A DNA stretch of 64,000 bases from Roseibium sp. HPY-6 (GTDB taxonomy: Bacteria > Pseudomonadota > Alphaproteobacteria > Rhizobiales > Stappiaceae): positions 1,178,001-1,242,000 of the forward strand of contig NZ_JBEWCD010000002.1 in assembly GCF_040530035.1 (NCBI RefSeq), read 5' to 3'. Position numbers and translations under genes: made by a program. The notes below the pieces were generated by a model that saw only the letters and a program-made list of their open reading frames with translations, was not told where the DNA came from and made no database searches. Position 1 is the first letter of the stretch. Every line of letters begins with the position of its first letter. Positions 56,396 to 64,000 of the stretch are shown here, piece by piece.

Positions 56396-57685
56396 ATGAA
56401 AGTACAAACAACGGTCCTGGAAAACGGGATGACGGTCGTAACCGACCAGATGCCATATCTGAAGACGGCGGCGCTCGGAGTTTGGGTTCGAACCGGATCC
56501 CGTGCGGAAACCGTTCAGCAGAACGGCATTACCCATCTTCTCGAACACATGGCCTTCAAGGGCACGAAGTCGCGGACGGCGCGCAGTATCGCGGAAGAAA
56601 TCGAGGCGGTCGGAGGAGAGCTGAACGCTTCGACGAGCATCGAGCATACGAATTATTATGCCCGTATCCTGGCCGAAGACATGCCTTTGGCGGTGGACCT
56701 GTTGTCCGACATCTTGCAGAACTCAACCTTCGACGCTCAGGAGCTGACGCGCGAGCAGCATGTGATCCTGCAGGAAATCGGAGCGGCAAACGATTCACCG
56801 GAAGACCAGGCATTCGACCTCTTTCAGGGAACCGCCTGGCCGGACCAGGCAATCGGACGGCCGATTCTGGGAACGCCCGAAACCGTGCAGAGCTTCAACC
56901 GGGACGCACTCAACGCGTATCTGTCCGACCGGTACCGTGCGCCGGACATGGTCTTGGCGGCGGCGGGCGCTGTCGATCATGATGACCTTGTTGCACTGGC
57001 ACGGGAAAAATTCGGCGGCTTTAACGGTGCGCCAGCGGCCCAAGATGTGACCGCCCAGTATAGCGGCGGTGAAACGTTGCGCAGCAAGGACCTGATGGAA
57101 GCCCAGGTTCTGATCGGCTTCGAAGGATTGCCTTACAAGTCCAAGGACTACTACACCATTCAGATCCTCGCCTCCGTCCTCGGCGGCGGGATGTCGTCCC
57201 GGCTGTTTCAGGAAATTCGCGAGCGCCACGGCCTGTGTTATGCGATCTACAGTTTTCACTGGGCCTTTTCAGATACCGGGCTCTTCGGCCTGCACGCGGC
57301 AACCAGTCATGAAGATCTCGCTGCCCTGATGCCGATGATCGCGGACGAGCTGGTGTCCGCATCGCAGACCATCACGGACGAGGAGGTGGCAAGGTCGCGT
57401 GCGCAGATCCGGGCCGGCCTGATGATGGCGCTTGAGAGCCCGGCCGCCCGTGCGGGCCAGATCGCCCGACAGATACTGGTACATGGAAGGGTGCTTGGCC
57501 CGGACGAGATTTCGAGCAATATCGAAGCCGTCACGGCTGAAGATATGCGCCGGGTCGCATACGAGACATTTGTCGGCACAACGCCCACGCTCACGGCGAT
57601 CGGTCCCGTTGACGGCATCATGACGGCAAACGACCTGGCAGGGAGGCTTCAGCAGGCTCCCGTGCTGCGGGCGGCCTCGTTGTAA
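56396..57685 (+). CDS. M16 family zinc peptidase, mitochondrial-processing-peptidase-like
   Basis: A 429-residue cytoplasmic M16 protease, ATG at 56396, 4 bases after the thrC stop. The zinc site is HLLEHMAFKG near residue 50, followed by the third-ligand region (ENxxxS-like: ELNASTSIEHTNYYARI). The C-terminal half has the glycine-rich loop LGGGMSSRLFQEIRERHG. Its single-chain length and lack of a signal peptide match the alphaproteobacterial ancestors of mitochondrial processing peptidase. This is the third M16 gene in the window and stands apart from the exported pair. Confidence 0.95.
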   Translation: MKVQTTVLENGMTVVTDQMPYLKTAALGVWVRTGSRAETVQQNGITHLLEHMAFKGTKSRTARSIAEEIEAVGGELNASTSIEHTNYYARILAEDMPLAVDLLSDILQNSTFDAQELTREQHVILQEIGAANDSPEDQAFDLFQGTAWPDQAIGRPILGTPETVQSFNRDALNAYLSDRYRAPDMVLAAAGAVDHDDLVALAREKFGGFNGAPAAQDVTAQYSGGETLRSKDLMEAQVLIGFEGLPYKSKDYYTIQILASVLGGGMSSRLFQEIRERHGLCYAIYSFHWAFSDTGLFGLHAATSHEDLAALMPMIADELVSASQTITDEEVARSRAQIRAGLMMALESPAARAGQIARQILVHGRVLGPDEISSNIEAVTAEDMRRVAYETFVGTTPTLTAIGPVDGIMTANDLAGRLQQAPVLRAASL

Positions 57686-57702
57686 ACTGTGGAGTTCAGG
57701 GC

Positions 57703-58341
57703 ATGGCGTTGCTACGGCCGGGATCCTCACCTGACGCCGAGCTGCTGATCGAAGCGGGCGGATACTTTCTGCGCCCGCCCCTGATGTCTGACTTCAAGGC
57801 CTGGGCGGATCTGCGAAACGAGAGCCGGGATTTTCTGAAGCCCTGGGAGCCCCTGTGGCCGTCCGACGACCTGACAAAATCGGGATTTCGCCGCCGCCTG
57901 CGCCGGTACGCGCGTGACAGGAAAGAAGGCCGTAGCCTGACTTTCCTGTTGTTCAGATCGAGATCGGCCGAAGTTCTCGGCGGTCTCACGCTCAGCAACA
58001 TCAGGCGCGGTGTCAGTCAGACTGCGACTTTGGGCTACTGGATGGGCGAGCGCCACGCGGGCAAGGGGCACATGTCGGCCGCCGTCGCCATGATCTTGCC
58101 GTTTTGTTTCGACGTCTTGAACCTTCATCGGGTGGAAGCGGCCTGCATTCCCGTCAATACGCCTTCGATCAGGCTTCTCGAAAATGCCGGGTTCCGTCGT
58201 GAGGGCTACGCACGCAACTATTTGTTAATTAACGGAACTTGGCAGGATCACTTGTTATTTGCCTGCCTTTCCGAAGACTACGCGTCGCTGTGTGGGAAAA
58301 TTAGCCCCAGTGTTGAGGGTATGTTGAAAGAATTCTTGTGA
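57703..58341 (+). CDS. GNAT family N-acetyltransferase (RimJ-like)
   Basis: A 212-residue acetyltransferase. The acetyl-CoA binding region is visible in GYWMGERHAGKGHMSAAVA (about residues 112-130), with the later NTPSIRLLENAGFRREGYARN typical of RimJ/RimL N-terminal protein acetyltransferases. The substrate is unknown. Position between the M16 gene and the EAL gene is conserved in Hyphomicrobiales. Confidence 0.92.
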   Translation: MALLRPGSSPDAELLIEAGGYFLRPPLMSDFKAWADLRNESRDFLKPWEPLWPSDDLTKSGFRRRLRRYARDRKEGRSLTFLLFRSRSAEVLGGLTLSNIRRGVSQTATLGYWMGERHAGKGHMSAAVAMILPFCFDVLNLHRVEAACIPVNTPSIRLLENAGFRREGYARNYLLINGTWQDHLLFACLSEDYASLCGKISPSVEGMLKEFL

Positions 58342-58342
58342 C

Positions 58343-61282
58343 ATGCGCCACAACCCGGTAGTTCTTCGCTCCATGTCGATTTTATCATCGGATCCGATCT
58401 GTAACGTGTTCAAACGTCTGGTACTCGCCTTTGCCGCACTTGTCGCGGTCGTGGTGTCTTTGCCCGCCCAGGCTCTTGAGCCGATCCCCGTTCCGATCGA
58501 TATCGAGGCGCTCGACGTTACGAATTCCATAGAAATGCACCGGGATGCCGGGACACGGTTGCAGGTGTCCACGGCCCCCGGAGCTGATGGTATTGTGCGC
58601 CGGATTGAAGTTCCTTCGCTGGAAGGCTCCAACACCAATTGGGCGGTCTTTGCACTCGCCAATACCAGCGACGAACAGATCGATCGCCTCATCGTTGCGC
58701 CGAATTACAAGCTCGTCGGTTCCGATCTTTTTTGGCCGGATCTCGGATCTTCCCGCATCACCGCGATTACGCCGAGCCAGGGGATTGCACCCGTTCGGCT
58801 CAAAAGCCTGGAAGCCGACGTTTTTCTCGTAACGCTCGACCCGGGTTCGATCGTGACTTTCGTCGCCGAGCTCACGACGCCTAATCTGCCGGAAATGAGG
58901 ATCTGGGAACCTGACGTCTACAAGGAAACGATAAACGCCTATACGCTCTACCGCGGGATCATTCTGGGCATATCCGGCTTGCTGGCGCTGTTTCTGACAA
59001 TCCTGTTCGTCGTCAAAGGCACAGTCATGTTTCCGGCGACCGCCGCACTGGCATGGTCGGTTCTTGCTTATCTTTGCATCGACTTCGGCTTCTGGGGCCT
59101 TGTATTCAACCTGGACGGCGGTGGCAGCCAACTGGCGCGCTCCTGTGCAGAGGTAATGCTCGCGGCCAGCCTGCTCATTTTTCTCTATGCTTATCTCAAC
59201 CTCAATCGCTGGAATATTCATTATTCCCATCTCGCTCTGACCACACTGATCCTGATCCTCGGCCTTCTCGGCGTTGCGGTCTGGGACCCGTCAATCGCGG
59301 CCGGCATCGCGCGGCTCTCGCTTGCCGTTATCGGCGCGCTTGGGTTTATCACCATCGCAGTGCTGGCGTTTCAGCACTACGACCGAGCCATTCTCTTGAT
59401 CCCGACCTGGTGCCTGCTCCTTGCCTGGCTGGTCGGGTCCGGCATGACCATAACCGGCTATCTGTCGAATGATATCGTTCAGCCGGCCCTCGGCGGTGGA
59501 CTCGTTCTGATCGTGCTGCTCATCGGCTTCACGGTGATGCAGCATGCATTTGCAGGCGGTGCCATCGCACAAGGTCTGATTTCGGATGTGGAGCGTAAGG
59601 CGCTCGCCTTGACGGGCGCTGGAGATATTATCTGGGACTGGGATATCGATCGTGACCGCATCTATACAGGCAATGAGGTTGAAGAGCTGCTGAACCTCAA
59701 GCGCGGCTCACTGGAAGGTCCGGCGCGCGATTGGCTGGAGGTTCTGCACCCGCAGGACCGGGACCGCTTTCGCGCAACCCTGGATGCGGTGATCGACCAG
59801 AGACGCGGCAAGGTGATGCAAACCTTCCGCCTGCGTTCCGAAGATGGCCATTTCCGCTGGTTCCGGCTGAGGGCAAGGCCGATCATCGGGTCTGACGGGG
59901 AGGTCATACGCTGTGTTGGAACCCTGCTGGACGTAACCGAGGAGCGCACGGCGGAAGAACGATTGCTGCACGATGCGGTGCACGACAATCTCACCGGTCT
60001 GCCGAACAGGGAGCTCTTTGTCGACCGCTTGCGCACAAGTGTCGTGCGGTCCAAGGCAGAGGAAACCTCCAAGCCGACGCTTCTTGTTCTCAATCTCGAC
60101 CGTTTCAAGCAGGTGAATGACAGCATTGGCCTGTCGGCCGGCGACAGTATTCTTCTGACGGTAGCGCGCAGGCTTGGGCGATTGATCGGTCAGCAGGACA
60201 CGCTCGGCCGGCTGTCCGGCGACCAGTACGGACTGGTGCTTCTATCGGAACAGGAACCGGACAGGATCGTTGCATTGGCCGATGCGCTGCGCAAGGCGGT
60301 GCGTGCCCCGATTACGTTTGGCGACCGGGAAATCTTCCTGACCTGCTCGGTTGGCATTGCCTTTTTCGAAGGGGGCAAACAGGCGGTTGAGGACATGCTC
60401 ACCAATGCCGAGATCGCTCTCAATCACGCCAAGCGGCTGGGGGGAGACCGGCAGGAAGTGTTCCGCCCGATCCTGCGCCCGCTCGACAAGAACATTGTCG
60501 ACCTCGAAGCGGATCTTCGCGATGCGATCAAGAAGGAAACGCTTGGCGTCTTTTTCCAGCCGATCATCCGCCTGGAAGACCAGTCCATTGCGGGTTACGA
60601 GGTGCTCGCCCGGTGGAACCATCCCAAGCGCGGAAAAATCGCGCCATCTGAGTTCATTCCGATCGCCGAGCAGTCCGGTTTGATCAACGAACTGGGCATG
60701 TACATGCTCGATCGCGGTGCGCAACAACTTGCATTCTGGCAGCGCGAATACCCGATGCAAAGGCCGCTCTTTGCCTCGGTGAACCTCTCATCGAGGCAGC
60801 TTTTGAAACAGGATCTGATCAACGACGTGAAGGCCGTTCTCTCACGTACGTCGCTTGAACCTGCAACGCTCAAGCTGGAACTCACCGAGTCGCTCGTCAT
60901 GTCCAATCCGGAGTATTCCGCAAAGGTGCTGGAACGCCTGCGTGGTCTCGGGGCTGGATTGTCCCTGGATGACTTCGGAACCGGGCATTCATCACTGTCT
61001 TATCTGCAACGGTTCCCGTTTGACACGATCAAGATCGACCAGTCCTTCGTCAAACCCAATGCGTCGTCCGCGCGATCCGTCCTCCTGAGAACGATTGTCG
61101 CCATGGGCCATGATCTTGGGATGTCGGTGGTTGCCGAGGGCGCTGAAAACGAGAGCGACGCGCTCGAACTTTACCAACTCGGCTGCGAATACGCGCAAGG
61201 GTATTTCTTCGGTGAGGCGGTGTCCGCCTCTGAAGCGACCAAGTTGTTGCGCAAGATGCCCGCAGAAGCCGAAAGCGCCTGA
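58343..61282 (+). CDS. Membrane 7TM-PAS-(degenerate GGDEF)-EAL protein
   Basis: A 979-residue c-di-GMP protein. A signal-like helix (about 23-43) precedes a periplasmic region (45-195), then about seven membrane helices (200-400), a PAS domain (418-535), a GGDEF-like domain (545-705) and an EAL domain (715-965). The cyclase motif reads SGDQY (about 625-629) instead of GGDEF, so cyclase activity is unlikely. The EAL residues are present: YEVLARW, NLSSRQL, ELTES, LDDFGTG, IKIDQSF and AEGAENE. It is probably a sensor phosphodiesterase. An ATG at 58373 is an alternative start. Confidence 0.93.
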   Translation: MRHNPVVLRSMSILSSDPICNVFKRLVLAFAALVAVVVSLPAQALEPIPVPIDIEALDVTNSIEMHRDAGTRLQVSTAPGADGIVRRIEVPSLEGSNTNWAVFALANTSDEQIDRLIVAPNYKLVGSDLFWPDLGSSRITAITPSQGIAPVRLKSLEADVFLVTLDPGSIVTFVAELTTPNLPEMRIWEPDVYKETINAYTLYRGIILGISGLLALFLTILFVVKGTVMFPATAALAWSVLAYLCIDFGFWGLVFNLDGGGSQLARSCAEVMLAASLLIFLYAYLNLNRWNIHYSHLALTTLILILGLLGVAVWDPSIAAGIARLSLAVIGALGFITIAVLAFQHYDRAILLIPTWCLLLAWLVGSGMTITGYLSNDIVQPALGGGLVLIVLLIGFTVMQHAFAGGAIAQGLISDVERKALALTGAGDIIWDWDIDRDRIYTGNEVEELLNLKRGSLEGPARDWLEVLHPQDRDRFRATLDAVIDQRRGKVMQTFRLRSEDGHFRWFRLRARPIIGSDGEVIRCVGTLLDVTEERTAEERLLHDAVHDNLTGLPNRELFVDRLRTSVVRSKAEETSKPTLLVLNLDRFKQVNDSIGLSAGDSILLTVARRLGRLIGQQDTLGRLSGDQYGLVLLSEQEPDRIVALADALRKAVRAPITFGDREIFLTCSVGIAFFEGGKQAVEDMLTNAEIALNHAKRLGGDRQEVFRPILRPLDKNIVDLEADLRDAIKKETLGVFFQPIIRLEDQSIAGYEVLARWNHPKRGKIAPSEFIPIAEQSGLINELGMYMLDRGAQQLAFWQREYPMQRPLFASVNLSSRQLLKQDLINDVKAVLSRTSLEPATLKLELTESLVMSNPEYSAKVLERLRGLGAGLSLDDFGTGHSSLSYLQRFPFDTIKIDQSFVKPNASSARSVLLRTIVAMGHDLGMSVVAEGAENESDALELYQLGCEYAQGYFFGEAVSASEATKLLRKMPAEAESA

Positions 61283-61366
61283 TTGCCGTTAGTTGACTAA
61301 GACGGATGCAACACCGCGTTTCGAAGGTATCATCATTTCAAGCAGGATCGTTTTGTCTGGGCTGCA

Positions 61367-62290
61367 TCACGGCACCAGTATCGGCACTGTCTTTTCGGTC
61401 CGGCGGATCTCTATTGGTGTTGCGCCGAAGGGGTCGCCGTCGACCTGCGCAGCAACCGGCAACGGTGAGGTGATTGTTGCGGACGTGAAAGGACGCATGG
61501 TCGCACCGTCTGCGTCGTGGATGCGGCCGCGCAGTAGAGCCATTCCATAACAAAAGGACGACCACGGGTCGTCCTTTTCAAGCACCAGCATATGGAGGTT
61601 CGGTTCGGTTGCACCGCTTGGGCAAATCACGAATGGGCCACCATAATGACGCGCATTGCTCGCCACGGCGAACTTGCCTTTCAGCCGTTCACCATCCAGG
61701 GAAATCTCCAGATGGCTGGTTGCGCGTTTGAACCCAATCCGGAACGCCGTGAGAACATAGGCAAGCTTGCCCAACTTCCGCTTCAGCGCGAGTGGAACCG
61801 CGTGGACCACTTCAGCGTCAAACCCGGTTGAAGCCATGAGCACGAACGGACGTCCATTGGCGAGGCCAAAGTGGAGCGGTTTGGTCTTTTGCCGCCAGAT
61901 CATGTCCGCTATGGCGCGCGGATTGCGTGGTAGTCCGAGTTCAAGCGCGAGAACGTTAGCCGTCCCGAAAGGGATCACCGCAAGCTGTGGCGGATCGGGA
62001 TGGTTCTGCAACCCGGTGAGCGCTTCATTGATCGAGCCGTCGCCTCCCGCGACAACGAGCGTGCGCACACCGAGGCCGGGACTGGTGCAGACTTCTCCGA
62101 TTTCACCCGCATGTCTCGTAAGCCTGATTTGAGTGTGGAACCCGTGGTCTTCGAGCCTTGTGCGAACATTGTCCAGGAACTCTGCCCGGTAGCCGCCGGA
62201 TGTCGGATTTGCCATGATGAGGACAGACCCTGGCATGTCGGGAACGGGAGTGCGCAGGGAAACCGGGGCAGACCACCAGAAAACTGTCAC
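61367..62290 (-). CDS. Diacylglycerol/lipid kinase family protein
   Basis: About 307 residues from a GTG at 62290, chosen for GAGGA 6 bases upstream; the ATG at 62236 has no ribosome site. It is a DAGK-catalytic-domain protein: IMANPTSGG, the GGDGSINEAL ATP-binding loop, PFGTANVLALELG and the end AAQVDGDPFGATP. YegS/DgkB-like enzymes phosphorylate diacylglycerol or related lipids. It is convergent with the EAL gene. Confidence 0.93.
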   Translation of the reverse strand: MTVFWWSAPVSLRTPVPDMPGSVLIMANPTSGGYRAEFLDNVRTRLEDHGFHTQIRLTRHAGEIGEVCTSPGLGVRTLVVAGGDGSINEALTGLQNHPDPPQLAVIPFGTANVLALELGLPRNPRAIADMIWRQKTKPLHFGLANGRPFVLMASTGFDAEVVHAVPLALKRKLGKLAYVLTAFRIGFKRATSHLEISLDGERLKGKFAVASNARHYGGPFVICPSGATEPNLHMLVLEKDDPWSSFCYGMALLRGRIHDADGATMRPFTSATITSPLPVAAQVDGDPFGATPIEIRRTEKTVPILVP

Positions 62291-62324
62291 GTATTGTCCT
62301 CTATGTGTTCGCCGCCTTCTTCGT

Positions 62325-62777
62325 TCAGGCGCCGCTCTTATACGGCGCCATTCCGCCACGGGCCAGTTCATCTGCGCGCTCGTTATCAGGATGACCGGCG
62401 TGTCCCTTCACCCAATGCCAGGTGACGTCATGACGTTCCCGCGCTTCGTCGAGGGCCTGCCACAAGTCAGCGTTTTTCACAGGCTTGTTGCCGGCCGTAC
62501 GCCAGTTTTTCCGTTTCCAGCCATCCATCCATTCGCTGATACCGCTGCGCACATAGGTGCTGTCGGTGTAAAGGTCGATGGCACAGGGCCGCTTGAGCGC
62601 ATTGAGAGCTTCAATTGCCGCCGTCAGTTCCATGCGATTGTTGGTGGTTTCGGGTTCCCCGCCATTCAGCACCTTTTCGTGCTCGCCGAACCTCAGGAGC
62701 ACACCCCATCCGCCTGGTCCGGGGTTCCCCGAACAAGCGCCGTCGGTAAAGATTGTGACGCGGTTTTGAGTACTCAT
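62325..62777 (-). CDS. rnhA: Ribonuclease HI
   Basis: RNase HI cleaves RNA in RNA-DNA hybrids. The 150-residue protein starts at the ATG at 62777, overlapping the thrB stop by 4 bases (ATGA). The four catalytic acids are in [38 protein letters not shown] and [11 protein letters not shown]. The tail MAPYKSGA is short. Confidence 0.97.
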   Translation of the reverse strand: MSTQNRVTIFTDGACSGNPGPGGWGVLLRFGEHEKVLNGGEPETTNNRMELTAAIEALNALKRPCAIDLYTDSTYVRSGISEWMDGWKRKNWRTAGNKPVKNADLWQALDEARERHDVTWHWVKGHAGHPDNERADELARGGMAPYKSGA

Positions 62778-63739
62778 TGTTCCAGTCCGTAGGCCTGTGT
62801 GCCGGCAATTGTCTGGTGAAAACGCAGTTTCTTGAGATATTCCAGCGGGTCTTTGGGGGTGACAAGTGCCCCCTCCGGCACACTCAGCCAGTCGTAAAGC
62901 CGGGTCAGAAGAAATCTGAGCGCGGCGCCGCGGCAAAGCGTGGGCAGTGCATCATATTCATCTGGCTGCAGCGGACGCACGCTCGTGTATCCTTTCAGCA
63001 GCGCGCGGGCCTTTGTGACATTGAACGACAGGTCCTTCTCGAAACACCAGGCATTCAGGCAGATCGCAACGTCGTAGGCGAACGCGTCGTTGCACGCAAA
63101 ATAAAAGTCGATCAGCCCGGACAGTTCGCTGCCAAGGAAAAAGACATTGTCCGGAAAAAGATCCGCGTGAATAACACCGCATGCCAGATCGGAAGGCCAC
63201 GAAGCCTCCAGATATTCAAGCTCTTTGGCTATTTCCTGCTGCAGCCCAGGCAAAACCTGGTCGCTCCTGTCGCTGCACTGTTCAAACAGCGGCCGCCAGC
63301 CGGAAACGTTGAGCGCGTTGCTCCGGAACCCGTCATAGTCCTGGCCGTCAAGGTGCAAGTCGGCCATGGCTTTGCCAAGACCGGTACAGTGTTCAACCCG
63401 GGGCCGTTTGACCCACATGCCCTCCAGGAACGTGACAAGCGCGGCCGGCCGTCCGGCAAGCTCCCCCAGCAGTTTGCCGTCCTTTGAAGGGACAGGGGTC
63501 GGACACGAAAGGCCCTTGCCGGCCAGATGTTGCATCAGGTTCAGAAAATAGGGGAGGTCGTCCGGGTTCACGCGCTTTTCGTAAAGCGTCAGTATGTAGG
63601 AGGCCTTGTCTGTGTGAACCAGAAAATTGCTGTTTTCGACACCCTCGGCAATGCCCTTGAATGAAAGAAGGCGCCCGACGTCGTAAGATCCGATGAAGTC
63701 CTCTAATTCCTCATCGGTAACTTCGGTGTAAACGGCCAT
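62774..63739 (-). CDS. thrB: Homoserine kinase (ThrB, aminoglycoside phosphotransferase-like type)
   Basis: A 321-residue kinase of the choline/aminoglycoside kinase fold that phosphorylates homoserine. It begins [16 protein letters not shown] and has [26 protein letters not shown] (catalytic HxDxxxxN) and [15 protein letters not shown] (metal-binding Asp). This type replaces the GHMP ThrB in many alphaproteobacteria. It lies between ispH and rnhA, and the thrC gene of the next step is 6 kb away. Confidence 0.96.
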   Translation of the reverse strand: MAVYTEVTDEELEDFIGSYDVGRLLSFKGIAEGVENSNFLVHTDKASYILTLYEKRVNPDDLPYFLNLMQHLAGKGLSCPTPVPSKDGKLLGELAGRPAALVTFLEGMWVKRPRVEHCTGLGKAMADLHLDGQDYDGFRSNALNVSGWRPLFEQCSDRSDQVLPGLQQEIAKELEYLEASWPSDLACGVIHADLFPDNVFFLGSELSGLIDFYFACNDAFAYDVAICLNAWCFEKDLSFNVTKARALLKGYTSVRPLQPDEYDALPTLCRGAALRFLLTRLYDWLSVPEGALVTPKDPLEYLKKLRFHQTIAGTQAYGLEQ

Positions 63740-63743
63740 ATTC

Positions 63744-64000
63744 TTATCCGGTGGCTGCCTGGTTTGCCGGGACCACGTCTCTCAGCTCACGAGGCAGATT
63801 GAAGGAAATCGTTTCTTCAGCCGTCCGAACCGTTTCGACGGTGACGTCGAAGCGCTCGGAAAAGGCATTGATGATTTCCTCTACCAGAGTTTCGGGGGCA
63901 GACGCACCTGCAGTCAGACCAAGCGACCGCATTCCTTCGAAATCCGACCATTTGATGTCGCTTGCGCGCTGTATAAGAACAGAGATCTTGCAACCGGCCC
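63744..64000 (-). CDS. ispH: 4-hydroxy-3-methylbut-2-enyl diphosphate reductase, C-terminal part
   Basis: Only the last 84 codons lie in the window; the 5' part is beyond the right end. The frame reads [37 protein letters not shown] and ends with the ...[11 protein letters not shown] region. [17 protein letters not shown] is the IspH C-terminal signature with a conserved Ser/Thr-Ala-Gly-Ala-Ser box, and IspH is the [4Fe-4S] enzyme of the last step of the non-mevalonate isoprenoid route. It is the first gene of ispH-thrB-rnhA, 4 bases before thrB. Confidence 0.93.
   Translation of the reverse strand, partial: AGCKISVLIQRASDIKWSDFEGMRSLGLTAGASAPETLVEEIINAFSERFDVTVETVRTAEETISFNLPRELRDVVPANQAATG

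Overview
The window looks like chromosomal core DNA of a marine alphaproteobacterium of the order Hyphomicrobiales, most plausibly near Roseibium/Labrenzia/Stappia. That placement is inferred from protein style, moderate-to-high GC content and gene order; no marker gene in the window proves it. Typical alphaproteobacterial features are a Porin_2-type porin, an invasion-associated-locus-B protein, DUF2093/DUF4170/DUF6101 small proteins beside lipid A genes, a MutL with its own endonuclease motif, and the order tldD - ialB - coxBA - ctaB - coxF - ctaG - coxC - DUF983 - SURF1 followed by thrC and ispH-thrB-rnhA. No tRNA, rRNA, insertion sequence, prophage or CRISPR array was seen.

Layout. 1-8 kb: an XRE-cupin regulator behind a duplicated palindromic operator, a pair of M16 peptidases (one active, one lacking the zinc motif), a lipoprotein, lspA and ileS. 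8-13.4 kb: two tandem GT87-type polytopic proteins, an EamA transporter coupled to ribF, and a MaoC dehydratase. 13.6-24 kb: cheY-cheZ, a HAD phosphatase, mutL, a membrane-anchored alpha/beta hydrolase, a porin, tadA divergent from rluB-rsmD, an MBL-fold protein, and a 112-residue orphan behind a CtrA-box-like sequence. 24-33 kb: a patatin-like lipase, a large PAS-GGDEF-EAL protein, a fluoroacetate-dehalogenase-like hydrolase, purD, a proline-rich secreted protein and ubiA.

33-42.6 kb: DUF6101, pmbA, a CysQ-like phosphatase, DUF4170, a DUF374 acyltransferase, waaA and lpxK (Kdo/lipid A assembly), DUF2093, an undescribed pair of overlapping small genes, tldD and a HAD hydrolase. PmbA (TldE) and TldD normally act as one protease but lie about 5 kb apart here. 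43-52.5 kb: a CPA2 cation/proton antiporter, ialB, and the aa3-type cytochrome c oxidase cluster with its haem O, copper and SURF1 assembly factors. It includes a 54-codon CoxF-like gene that a 60-residue cutoff would miss, three consecutive stem-loops between coxA and ctaB, and a strong terminator after coxC. 52.5-64 kb: peroxiredoxin, a DsbD-alpha-domain protein, yqgE, then thrC - M16 peptidase - GNAT - degenerate-GGDEF/EAL on the plus strand, and on the minus strand a lipid kinase and the operon ispH (cut by the window end) - thrB - rnhA.

Most of the window is housekeeping. I did not find a gene cluster that is clearly a new multi-gene system. The parts least explained by known families are the small overlapping gene pair at 39.8-40.3 kb, the 112-residue orphan at 23.7 kb, the GT87 pair with the EamA gene between ribF and ileS, and several strong palindromes or hairpins in regulatory positions.
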